A stretch of DNA of 9,988 bases. It comes from Bacteroidota bacterium (lineage in GTDB: Bacteria; Bacteroidota; Bacteroidia; M30B66). Position 1 is the first letter of the stretch. The number at the start of each line of letters is the position of its first letter. The DNA is taken from NCBI GenBank assembly GCA_947497195.1, contig CANMGM010000068.1, positions 1 to 9,988 of the forward strand, in the 5' to 3' direction. Below the pieces are notes generated by a model. The model did no database searches, was not told the DNA's origin, and saw only the letters and a list, made by a program, of their open reading frames with translations. This document shows, piece by piece, positions 1 through 7,521 of the stretch. The position numbers and the translations under genes were made by a program.

Positions 1-186
1 CGCATTACAAAAGAATTGAAAGACCTGCGTAGCGAATACATCACCTTGAAATCTGAACTGGTTTACAATTCTAATCCCAGTCAGGTTGCCGTAAAATTGG
101 AAAAACACAACATCTACGAAGCCAAAGAGCCACCGCGCACCTTATACCTGAGTAAACAAGATATAATCAAGCCCAACCAAGACTAA
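1..186 (+). CDS. FtsL-like cell division protein, 3' end only
   Basis: This is the C-terminal 61 residues of a reading frame that enters from the left edge and ends with TAA at 184-186. The visible part begins with a charged heptad-like stretch (RITKELKDLRSEY, then LKSEL), continues through NPSQVAVKLEKHNIYEAKEPP, and ends in a basic tail. A short coiled coil followed by a residue pattern of the type S-Q-V-A-x-x-L-E-x-x-x-I is typical of the small FtsL-like bitopic divisome proteins that sit directly before ftsI in Bacteroidota. The membrane segment expected of that family would lie upstream, outside the window. The inferred role is a periplasmic scaffold that helps recruit or activate the FtsW-FtsI pair. 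Its stop overlaps the ftsI start by one base (TAATG). The assignment rests mainly on position and the coiled-coil pattern, because FtsL proteins diverge strongly in sequence. Confidence 0.75.
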   Translation, partial: RITKELKDLRSEYITLKSELVYNSNPSQVAVKLEKHNIYEAKEPPRTLYLSKQDIIKPNQD

Positions 187-2279
187 TGCAGAACAACCGC
201 GACATATTGCTTCGGCTCAGAATCGTTTACTTCGGTGCGGTTCTGTTAGGCATTGCCATAGTGGCGCGGGCATTTACCATCGGTGTAGTTCAGCGCGACC
301 AATGGCTGAAACTAAAGAAAAAAGAGGTGCTAAAACATCATGTTGTTGAAGCGCCCCGTGGAAATATTTATGCCGAAGATGGCAGTTTGTTGGCAACGTC
401 ATTGCCGATTTATACGGTGCGGCTCGACTTCGAAGTGGAGCGTCTGCAAAAAATTTATGAAGACAGCGTTGGCAAACTAATTAAAGGACTTGAAAGCATC
501 ATTCCAGAGTTTGATGCCCAAAAGGTAAGGCGCGAATTAAACAATGGGTACCGCTTGAAATCAACATCGGCACTTGTTGCCCGCGACCTGAATTACAAGC
601 AACTGTCTGAAATGCGAAAACTCCCTATTCTTCGCGAACGGGCAAAAGCCGGCATGGTGCTCGAGCAAACCGAGCGTCGCGTGATGCCGTTTAAAAGTCT
701 CGCGTACAAAACACTCGGCAATACTTACGAAGACAACCATTCAACAGGATTAGAAGCATTTTACAATACGTACTTGGCGGGCGTCAACGGAAAACGATTG
801 AAGCAGAAAATGTCGGGCGGAGTTTGGCGCGATGTAAACAACGAAAACGAGGTTGAACCGAAAGAAGGGAACGATATAGTAACCACACTAGATGTTCAAC
901 TACAAGATGCGGCAGAAGCAGCACTGAGACGTGCTTTAATTACCAATAAAGCAGAATCTGGATGCGTAGTGGTAATGGAAGTTAAAACCGGCCACGTGAA
1001 GGCAATTAGTAATCTAAGTCGCCTTGGAAATGATTCAAGTCGATATACCGAGTCGAACAATCTTGCTGTAGAGGCGAAATGGGATCCGGGTTCGACATTT
1101 AAACTAGCATCTGTATTGGCATTGCTCGAAGATGGTTTGGCCGACACATCAGACATGTTCGACACCCAAGGAGGTGTAATTCGTTTAAGTGGCAAAGAGA
1201 TTTTTGATTCTAAAAAAGGTGGTTATGGCGTTATTTCACTTGCAAAGGCCTTCACCGAATCGTCGAACGTTGGAATTATAAAAGCTGTTCTGCGAGGATA
1301 CCGTAAGAATCAGAGTGCATTTATAAACCGGCTACGGGCCTTTAAACTGGATGCAAAATCGGGCATCGACTTAATGGAAGAACTTGCCCCTACCATCTAT
1401 TTCCCGGGGCATGTGAAATGGTCTGACCTCTCGTTGCCAAGTTTGGCGATGGGGTACGAAATTCTCATTCCACCAATACAGGTTCTGGCGTTTTACAATG
1501 CCGTTGCCAACAACGGATATTGGGTACGGCCACAGCTGGTATCAGAAATAAAACACAACGGGCAAACCATTAAGCGCTTCGATCCACAGGTTTCGACTAA
1601 ACCAATTTGTTCTGAGGCATCTGCTAAAAAAGTGCATGCCTTGATGAGAGATGTTGTAAACCATGGTACCGCTGAAAAAATCAAAAACCCATTCTACCAG
1701 ATTGCAGGAAAAACCGGAACTGTTAAGAAAAAGCTAAAAATCAAAGGCGAAGAAGTCATTCGGTACCGCGCTTCTTTTGCCGGTTTCTTCCCCTACGAAA
1801 ACCCAAAATACTCTTGCATCGTTGTGATTGAAAACCCTGGTGGAGAAGCATTTTACGGCAGTGTAGTGGCAGCTCCGGTGTTCAAAGACATCTCCGACAG
1901 GTTGTATGCGCGTAGCAAAGACATGCATTCGGGTGCCGTTAACCAATTTGCTGTCGTATCGTCGCAACCCAATATTAGCAAAGGGTATAGCAGCGATATG
2001 GATTTAATTGCCCGCGAAACAGGAGCCGCTGTGAAAGTTCCCGCTTCGGGCTGGAGCAAATTTCGAAATACCGGAAATACCATCGCAGCTTCACCTGAAA
2101 CATTCAACAATAGCCAAATGCCCGATTTAACCGGTATGGGCCTGCGCGATGCGATTTACCTGCTCGAGAATATGGGAATAACGGCAAAACCAAATGGAAA
2201 AGGCAAGGTGCGTCGCCAATCGGTTGCACCCGGTACTCCAATTCGATTTATTAAAAACGTAATACTCGAACTTGCCTGA
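186..2279 (+). CDS. ftsI: Peptidoglycan D,D-transpeptidase FtsI (class B PBP) with C-terminal PASTA domain
   Basis: This is a 697-residue class B penicillin-binding protein that cross-links septal peptidoglycan on the outer face of the inner membrane. A short cytoplasmic N-terminus is followed by one membrane anchor at about residues 12-33. The PBP dimerisation or pedestal region starts near APRGNIY (about 53-60). The transpeptidase domain has all three active-site motifs: S-T-F-K with nucleophile Ser303 and Lys306, S-S-N at 359-361, and K-T-G-T at 509-512. Residues 645-697 form a single PASTA domain beginning MPDLTGMGLRDA, and the protein ends directly after it. PASTA on FtsI is usual in Bacteroidota and Firmicutes and absent from E. 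coli FtsI. The ATG at 186 overlaps the upstream stop and has no SD sequence. The stop overlaps murE by one base (TGATG). The downstream neighbour ftsW encodes the expected glycosyltransferase partner. A general elongation PBP2 is less likely given the location and the FtsL-like neighbour. Confidence 0.96.
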   Translation: MQNNRDILLRLRIVYFGAVLLGIAIVARAFTIGVVQRDQWLKLKKKEVLKHHVVEAPRGNIYAEDGSLLATSLPIYTVRLDFEVERLQKIYEDSVGKLIKGLESIIPEFDAQKVRRELNNGYRLKSTSALVARDLNYKQLSEMRKLPILRERAKAGMVLEQTERRVMPFKSLAYKTLGNTYEDNHSTGLEAFYNTYLAGVNGKRLKQKMSGGVWRDVNNENEVEPKEGNDIVTTLDVQLQDAAEAALRRALITNKAESGCVVVMEVKTGHVKAISNLSRLGNDSSRYTESNNLAVEAKWDPGSTFKLASVLALLEDGLADTSDMFDTQGGVIRLSGKEIFDSKKGGYGVISLAKAFTESSNVGIIKAVLRGYRKNQSAFINRLRAFKLDAKSGIDLMEELAPTIYFPGHVKWSDLSLPSLAMGYEILIPPIQVLAFYNAVANNGYWVRPQLVSEIKHNGQTIKRFDPQVSTKPICSEASAKKVHALMRDVVNHGTAEKIKNPFYQIAGKTGTVKKKLKIKGEEVIRYRASFAGFFPYENPKYSCIVVIENPGGEAFYGSVVAAPVFKDISDRLYARSKDMHSGAVNQFAVVSSQPNISKGYSSDMDLIARETGAAVKVPASGWSKFRNTGNTIAASPETFNNSQMPDLTGMGLRDAIYLLENMGITAKPNGKGKVRRQSVAPGTPIRFIKNVILELA

Positions 2280-3742
2280 TGAAACTGTTGAAAGACATAT
2301 TATATAAGGCCGGCGCTACCGAAATCCAAGGCAGCACACAATTGGCTATCATGTCGATTACAGCCGATTCGCGTCTTGTTCAAAAGAATACGTTATTCAT
2401 AGCCGTAAAAGGCTTACGCAGCGACGGACATGCCTTTGTTCCTGCATGTGTAGAAGCAGGTGCAATTGCCATCGTATGTGAGGAATTCCCGCAGGAAATG
2501 TCGGATAAGGTTTGTTATGTGAAGGTAAAAGATAGTGCATATGCGCTTTCAATCCTGGCAGGAAACTTCTACGATAATCCATCCGAAAAACTGGCGCTTG
2601 TTGGTGTTACCGGAACAAATGGAAAAACTACAACTACAACATTACTTTTCGATCTGTTTTGTAAGCTCGGATACACGTGTGGATTGTTATCGACCGTTGT
2701 GAATAAAATCGGGAACCAGGAAATTCCATCAACCCATACGACTCCAGATGCGGTTCAATTGCAGCAATTGTTGCATCAGATGGTTCAGGCCGGCTGTACG
2801 CATGTGTTTATGGAAGTAAGCTCGCATGCAGTGGTTCAACACCGTGTTTCGGGTGTGCATTTCAGTGGAGGAGTATTTACCAATATAACCCACGATCACC
2901 TCGACTATCATGGCACATTTGAGCATTACCTCGAAGCCAAGCACGCATTCTTCAAGACATTAAGCAGCGAATCGTTTGCGCTGATTAACTCCGACGATGA
3001 GAACGCTTCCGCAATGAGCTCTGACTTAAAGGTACGCGCCCAAACCTATGGCTTTTCACAAGCTGCCGATTTCAATGTAAAGATTCTTGAAAAAGAATTT
3101 GCGGGGATGCTTCTGCGCATCCAAGGGCGTGAAGTTTGGACACAACTCATTGGCTCGTTCAACGCCTACAATATTCTGGCTGTTTTCGCAGCCGCAATGA
3201 ATCTCGGCGCGGATCTCGAACAGGTACTCACTGGAATAAGTGAGTTACGCAGTGTGGAAGGGCGATTCCAGTATATACGTTCGTTGGAAAATGTAACGGC
3301 TATTGTTGATTATGCGCACACACCCGATGCATTGCGCAATGTACTTAGTACCATTACCGACCTGCGTACCGGCAACGAACAGCTCATTACCGTAATTGGT
3401 TGCGGAGGCGACCGCGATCGTGCGAAGCGCCCCGAAATGGCCGAAATCGCTGCAGAACTTAGCAATAAAGTAATCCTTACTTCCGATAATCCACGCTCCG
3501 AAGAACCGCAGGCTATCATCGACGAGATGCGTTCTGGGATTAATCCAGCCGAATCGCGCAAAGTGCTCTGTATTGCCGACCGTCGCGAAGCAATTCGCAC
3601 CGCCTGCATCATGGCACAACCGGGCGATATTATTCTTATTGCCGGAAAAGGACACGAGAAATACCAAGAAATCAAAGGCGTAAAATACCCTTTCGACGAC
3701 ATGGCCGAAGTACAAACACTTTTTAATCAAGCCGAAAACTGA
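2279..3742 (+). CDS. murE: UDP-MurNAc-L-alanyl-D-glutamate--2,6-diaminopimelate ligase MurE
   Basis: This is a cytoplasmic ATP-dependent Mur ligase of 487 residues, close to the family's usual length, and it adds the third residue of the stem peptide. The N-terminal UDP-MurNAc-peptide domain covers roughly residues 1-100. The central ATPase domain holds the P-loop GVTGTNGKTTTT, with Lys116. The T-T-P-D substrate motif is at 154-157, the DHLDYHG segment at about 206-212, and the lysine expected to be carbamylated is Lys221. The C-terminal ligase domain carries D-N-P-R at 403-406 and G-K-G-H-E at 456-460. In characterised MurE enzymes DNPR marks meso-DAP specificity, whereas L-lysine enzymes have a different motif, so DAP is inferred here. 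The start overlaps the ftsI stop and the stop overlaps the mraY start, both as TGATG, with no SD sequence. No murF follows, unlike the E. coli order. Confidence 0.97.
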   Translation: MKLLKDILYKAGATEIQGSTQLAIMSITADSRLVQKNTLFIAVKGLRSDGHAFVPACVEAGAIAIVCEEFPQEMSDKVCYVKVKDSAYALSILAGNFYDNPSEKLALVGVTGTNGKTTTTTLLFDLFCKLGYTCGLLSTVVNKIGNQEIPSTHTTPDAVQLQQLLHQMVQAGCTHVFMEVSSHAVVQHRVSGVHFSGGVFTNITHDHLDYHGTFEHYLEAKHAFFKTLSSESFALINSDDENASAMSSDLKVRAQTYGFSQAADFNVKILEKEFAGMLLRIQGREVWTQLIGSFNAYNILAVFAAAMNLGADLEQVLTGISELRSVEGRFQYIRSLENVTAIVDYAHTPDALRNVLSTITDLRTGNEQLITVIGCGGDRDRAKRPEMAEIAAELSNKVILTSDNPRSEEPQAIIDEMRSGINPAESRKVLCIADRREAIRTACIMAQPGDIILIAGKGHEKYQEIKGVKYPFDDMAEVQTLFNQAEN

Positions 3743-5001
3743 TGCTGTACTACCTATTTAATTATCTCGACACACACCTTAATTTTCCCGGAGCCGGGGT
3801 GTTTCAGTTTATCTCGTTCAGAGCAGCAATGGCGTTGATTACTTCGCTGTTGATTTCGATGGTATTTGGACGAAAGATCATTCAATACCTACAGTTTAAA
3901 CAAGTGGGCGAAATCATCCGCGACCTTGGCCTGGCCGGTCAAATGTCGAAACAAGGTACACCAACCATGGGCGGTTTGATTATCCTGTCATGCATCCTAA
4001 TCCCCACCTTACTTTTCGCAAAGCTGCACAATGTATACATTGTGGTGCTTTTAATTTCAACTGTTTGGCTTGGATTGATTGGCTTTCTCGACGATTACAT
4101 CAAAGTTTTCAAAAAGAATAAAGAAGGTTTACAAGGAAAATTTAAGGTTGTAGGTCAGGTTGGAATTGGACTTCTCGTTGGCGCTGTTTTGTATTTTAAT
4201 CCGAACGTTACCATTCGTCGCGAGATTGTTGGAACCGATGGAAACCAAAATAAACTTGAGGTGTCTGCCGATAGTGCTTCGCTGGCTAAAATCGAAAAAT
4301 CGAAGAAATATGTCGACGCCAAGGCACCGATAACGACGATTCCATTTGTCAAAAATCATGAATTCAACTATGCAAAAGTGATTTCGTTCTTTGGCGACGA
4401 TTACGAAAAATACGCATGGCTTGTATTTATCCCCATGGTAATATTCGTGGTTACTGCAGTATCAAATGGAGCAAACATGACCGACGGCCTCGACGGTCTG
4501 GCCGGCGGTACAACTGCGATAATAGGCTTTGTTCTTGCTGTATTCGCTTACATCTCGGGAAATATCTTCTTCGCCGATTACCTCAATGTAATGTACATCC
4601 CAAATTCGGGCGAAATAGTAATTTACATGAGCGCATTTGTTGGCGCATGCGTTGGTTTCCTCTGGTACAATTCGTTTCCGGCGCAAATCTTTATGGGCGA
4701 TACCGGTTCGCTCGCACTCGGTGGAATTGTGGCTGTGGTGGCCATTGCACTGCGTAAAGAACTGCTTATCCCTATTTTCTGCGGAATCTACTTGGTCGAA
4801 AACCTCAGCGTGATGATGCAGGTGAGTTATTTCAAGTACACCAAAAGGAAATTCGGTGAAGGTCGACGCATTTTCAAAATGGCGCCCCTGCATCATCATT
4901 ATCAAAAATTGGGCTGGCACGAAGCCAAAATTGTTTCGCGCTTCTGGATTGTAGGAGTGGCGCTTGCTGTTTTAACCATCGTAACCCTGAAACTACGTTA
5001 A
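3742..5001 (+). CDS. mraY: Phospho-N-acetylmuramoyl-pentapeptide-transferase MraY
   Basis: This integral inner-membrane enzyme transfers phospho-MurNAc-pentapeptide from UDP to undecaprenyl phosphate, making lipid I. About ten hydrophobic segments are visible, the first near residues 24-42 and the last near 397-416. Family motifs are intact: D-D-Y at 117-119; N-M-T-D-G-L-D-G-L at 245-253; F-M-G-D-T-G-S with catalytic Asp320; and the H-H-H loop at 384-386 inside MAPLHHHYQKLGWHE. At 419 residues it is roughly 60 longer than E. coli MraY. Much of the surplus is a hydrophilic, Lys/Asp/Ser-rich insertion at about 154-196, just before the conserved T-T-I-P-F segment. Such long forms are common in Bacteroidota. 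The ATG overlaps the murE stop by one base, and murD begins five bases after the TAA. Confidence 0.97.
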   Translation: MLYYLFNYLDTHLNFPGAGVFQFISFRAAMALITSLLISMVFGRKIIQYLQFKQVGEIIRDLGLAGQMSKQGTPTMGGLIILSCILIPTLLFAKLHNVYIVVLLISTVWLGLIGFLDDYIKVFKKNKEGLQGKFKVVGQVGIGLLVGAVLYFNPNVTIRREIVGTDGNQNKLEVSADSASLAKIEKSKKYVDAKAPITTIPFVKNHEFNYAKVISFFGDDYEKYAWLVFIPMVIFVVTAVSNGANMTDGLDGLAGGTTAIIGFVLAVFAYISGNIFFADYLNVMYIPNSGEIVIYMSAFVGACVGFLWYNSFPAQIFMGDTGSLALGGIVAVVAIALRKELLIPIFCGIYLVENLSVMMQVSYFKYTKRKFGEGRRIFKMAPLHHHYQKLGWHEAKIVSRFWIVGVALAVLTIVTLKLR

Positions 5002-5006
5002 GACCA

Positions 5007-6353
5007 ATGTCAAACAACACCAAAATAATCAGCATACTCGGCGCCGGCGAAAGCGGGACGGGAGCTGCCATCCTTGCCAAAAAGCAGGGTTGGATGGTGT
5101 TTGTTTCTGACAAAGGAAAAATTGCAGAAAAATACCAAACAGAATTAACCGCTAATGGCATCGAATTCGAAGCCGGCCAACACAGCGAAGAACGCCTGCT
5201 GGAAGCATCTGTAATTGTGAAAAGCCCTGGAATTCCAGATAAAGCGCCCTTGGTTGTTGAAGCACACAAGCGAGGCATCCAGGTTATATCTGAAATCGAA
5301 TTTGCATCGTGGTATACAAACGCGAAAACCATCGCCATTACCGGTACAAATGGCAAAACCACAACGACCTTGCTCACCTACCATATCCTGAAAAAAGCAG
5401 GATTAAACGTTGGGCTTGCGGGTAACGTGGGTAAGAGCTTCGCGCGACAGGTAGCCGAAAACAACTACGAATATTATGTTCTCGAACTGAGCAGTTTTCA
5501 ACTCGATGGCATGTTCAACTTCAGAGCCGATGTAGCCGTTCTGCTGAACATAACACCCGACCACCTCGATCGATACGATTATCAGCTCAGCAATTACGTG
5601 TTTTCAAAGTTCCGCATCCTTCAGAACATGGGAGAGAACGATGTATTTGTGTATTGCGCCGATGATCCGCTCACAACTGAGGCCTTAAAATCGCGTGAAA
5701 TTAAATCGCGTACAATTCCTTTCTCGCTTCATGAGCAGCAAGGTGAATCAGCATGTATTTCCAACGAAACCATTCAATTTAACATACACCCAGATCCATT
5801 TACTATGTCAATTTTTGATCTCGCCCTACAAGGCAAACACAACCAGTACAATTCCATGGCAGCCGGAATTGCTGCCCGAGTATTCGAAATCCGCAAAGAT
5901 GTTGTTCGCGAAAGTCTGATGGACTTTGAGAACATCGAGCATCGGCTCGAGTTTGTGGCCAAAGTACACGGCATCGAATTCATCAACGACTCGAAAGCGA
6001 CCAATGTGAACTCAACCTGGTATGCACTCGAATCGATGAATACACCCGTAGTTTGGATTGCTGGCGGAGTAGACAAAGGCAACGATTACGACATGCTCAA
6101 GGAGCTTGTACGTTCGCGTGTTAAAGCCATTGTTTGCATGGGTAAAGAGAACGAGAAAATCCACAAGGCTTTTGATGGCATTGTTAGTCAGATAGTAAAT
6201 ACCAGCTCGGCAATGGAAGCTGTAAAGGCGGCATACCTTCTCGGAAAAAAAGGGGATACCGTACTTCTTTCTCCAGCCTGCGCAAGTTTCGATTTATTTG
6301 AAAATTACGAAGACCGCGGTCGCCAGTTTAAGTCTGCAGTTCGCGAGTTATAA
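5007..6353 (+). CDS. murD: UDP-N-acetylmuramoyl-L-alanine--D-glutamate ligase MurD
   Basis: This 448-residue cytoplasmic Mur ligase adds D-glutamate to UDP-MurNAc-L-Ala. The Rossmann-like N-terminal domain opens with I-L-G-A-G-E-S-G-T-G at 10-19, the MurD form of the UDP-binding loop. The ATPase domain has the P-loop AITGTNGKTTTT, with Lys117, then L-E-L-S-S-F-Q-L at 159-166, T-P-D-H-L-D ending at 188, and the likely carbamylated Lys201. The C-terminal domain shows N-D-S-K-A-T-N at 327-333, A-G-G-V-D-K-G, S-P-A-C-A-S-F-D at 422-429 and D-R-G-R-Q-F at 436-441. The last two are signatures that separate MurD from the other Mur ligases. The ATG at 5007 puts the nucleotide-binding loop at the usual distance from the N-terminus. 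There is no SD sequence. A 19-base gap separates it from ftsW, the widest spacing in the window. Confidence 0.97.
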   Translation: MSNNTKIISILGAGESGTGAAILAKKQGWMVFVSDKGKIAEKYQTELTANGIEFEAGQHSEERLLEASVIVKSPGIPDKAPLVVEAHKRGIQVISEIEFASWYTNAKTIAITGTNGKTTTTLLTYHILKKAGLNVGLAGNVGKSFARQVAENNYEYYVLELSSFQLDGMFNFRADVAVLLNITPDHLDRYDYQLSNYVFSKFRILQNMGENDVFVYCADDPLTTEALKSREIKSRTIPFSLHEQQGESACISNETIQFNIHPDPFTMSIFDLALQGKHNQYNSMAAGIAARVFEIRKDVVRESLMDFENIEHRLEFVAKVHGIEFINDSKATNVNSTWYALESMNTPVVWIAGGVDKGNDYDMLKELVRSRVKAIVCMGKENEKIHKAFDGIVSQIVNTSSAMEAVKAAYLLGKKGDTVLLSPACASFDLFENYEDRGRQFKSAVREL

Positions 6354-6358
6354 AAAGT

Positions 6359-6366
6359 AAAGGGAG
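6359..6366 (+). promoter_or_regulatory. SD-like ribosome binding site of ftsW
   Basis: AAAGGGAG lies six bases before the ftsW ATG, in the only spacer longer than five bases in this operon. It differs by one base from the canonical AAAGGAGG-type core. Most other starts here have no purine-rich match upstream, so this one stands out. It supports ATG 6373 over the in-frame ATG at 6379. Confidence 0.5.
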
Positions 6367-6372
6367 AAGCTG

Positions 6373-7521
6373 ATGAACATGCCGGTTTTATATGCCAAGG
6401 GAGATCGCACGATTTGGATCGTCGTGCTGCTGCTTTCCCTATTATCGATTCTGGCAGTTTATACCTCTACCGGCACGCTAGCCTATTCAAAACAGGGCGG
6501 CGATACCGAACATTACCTCATTAAGCACACAACGCTTGTATTAACCGGCCTTGCTTTGATGTACATCACCCATCTGGCCAACTACCGTATTTTTTCGCGC
6601 ATCGGTCATCTTGCTATCTGGGTAGCAGCACCCTTGCTCGTTGCAACACTCATGAGCGGTGAAATAAACGATGCGAGTCGCTGGTTAACCGTGCCGGTAA
6701 TCAATGCAAGCTTCCAGACTTCCGATCTGGCAAAATTGGCCTTGATTATCTACCTCGCCCGCTCACTTTCGCGCAAACAGGAACAGATTAAAGAATTCAA
6801 ACAGGCATTTGTGCCTTTGATGATTCCGATATTCATTACCTGTGGATTGATTTTGCCGGCAAACTTCTCTACTGCTGCATTGCTTTTTGCGACTTCCATG
6901 GTGCTTTTATTTATCGGCCGTGTGAATGTAAAATACATCCTTGCCTTGGCAGGAATTGGAATCGTATCGTTTGCGCTATTTATTGTGATAGCGTTAAACT
7001 TCGACTTGCCGGGACGAATTGGAACATGGAAAGCGCGCATCGAAAATTTCCGTTCTGGTAAAGGCGAAGGAAATTATCAGGCCGACCAAGCAAAGATTGC
7101 CATTGCCAGCGGTGGCCTCATCGGAATGGGGCCTGGAAAAAGTGAGCAACGCAACTTTTTACCACATCCGTATTCTGATTTCATATTTGCAATTATTCTT
7201 GAAGAGGGTGGAGTACTCACAGGATCGTTTGTGGTCTTGCTCTACCTCATTTTATTCTTGCGCGTTATACGCATGGTGCGCTACAGCCCGCAAACTTTTG
7301 CCACATTTTTAGCAGTCGGCTGCATGTTGATGCTGCTCTTCCAGGCATTTATCAACATGGCGGTTGCTGTGAATTTGTTTCCCGTAACAGGTCAGGCCTT
7401 ACCGCTTGTGAGTATGGGCGGAACATCCATCTGGTTTACCAGCATTGCGATTGGAATAATTCTTTGCGTAAGTCGTTTTTGTGTGCCCGATGGTGGAAAG
7501 GAGGAAACGAGTGAAGCATAG
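6373..7521 (+). CDS. ftsW: Septal peptidoglycan glycosyltransferase FtsW (SEDS family)
   Basis: This 382-residue polytopic membrane protein of the SEDS family polymerises lipid II into glycan strands at the septum together with FtsI. About ten hydrophobic segments run from residue 14 to about 372. Family landmarks include N-D-A-S-R-W-L at 99-105; the L-A-K-L stretch after it; G-M-G-P-G-K-S leading into H-P-Y-S-D-F-I-F, where Asp269 matches the catalytic aspartate of SEDS enzymes; E-E-G-G directly after; and N-L-F-P-V-T-G-Q-A-L-P-L-V-S-M-G-G-T-S at about 334-352. Both RodA and FtsW share these motifs. The dcw position between murD and murG is what makes FtsW the call. The ATG at 6373 follows an SD-like sequence; a second ATG two codons later is possible. 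Its last codons contain the SD and start of murG, an overlap of 11 bases with the GTG start. Confidence 0.95.
   Translation: MNMPVLYAKGDRTIWIVVLLLSLLSILAVYTSTGTLAYSKQGGDTEHYLIKHTTLVLTGLALMYITHLANYRIFSRIGHLAIWVAAPLLVATLMSGEINDASRWLTVPVINASFQTSDLAKLALIIYLARSLSRKQEQIKEFKQAFVPLMIPIFITCGLILPANFSTAALLFATSMVLLFIGRVNVKYILALAGIGIVSFALFIVIALNFDLPGRIGTWKARIENFRSGKGEGNYQADQAKIAIASGGLIGMGPGKSEQRNFLPHPYSDFIFAIILEEGGVLTGSFVVLLYLILFLRVIRMVRYSPQTFATFLAVGCMLMLLFQAFINMAVAVNLFPVTGQALPLVSMGGTSIWFTSIAIGIILCVSRFCVPDGGKEETSEA
7497..7504 (+). promoter_or_regulatory. Shine-Dalgarno sequence of murG, inside ftsW
   Basis: AAAGGAGG is followed by six bases and then GTG at 7511. It is the best SD match of the window and fixes the most likely murG start. 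It lies inside the ftsW codons for Gly-Lys-Glu-Glu, so it may partly reflect coding constraint. Confidence 0.55.

Noticed and set aside
3245..3730. 161-codon minus-strand open frame opposite murE.
   Set aside because: It lies entirely opposite well-conserved MurE motifs (including DNPR), has no recognisable domain and has an unconvincing composition. It is a shadow of the coding strand.
164..3744. TAATCAAGCC occurs 22 bases before the ftsI start (164-173) and 18 bases before the mraY start (3724-3733), hinting at a shared leader element.
   Set aside because: Only ten bases match, the spacing to the ATG differs, the two are in different reading frames and the other junctions lack it. Chance is sufficient.
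4462..4920. 152-codon minus-strand open frame opposite the mraY catalytic region.
   Set aside because: Its His- and Cys-rich look arises from reading the reverse of MraY codons. There is no domain and no supported start.
4874..5377. 167-codon minus-strand open frame crossing the mraY/murD junction.
   Set aside because: It is antisense to the conserved ends of two real genes, with no family resemblance. The mraY and murD frames explain all the sequence.
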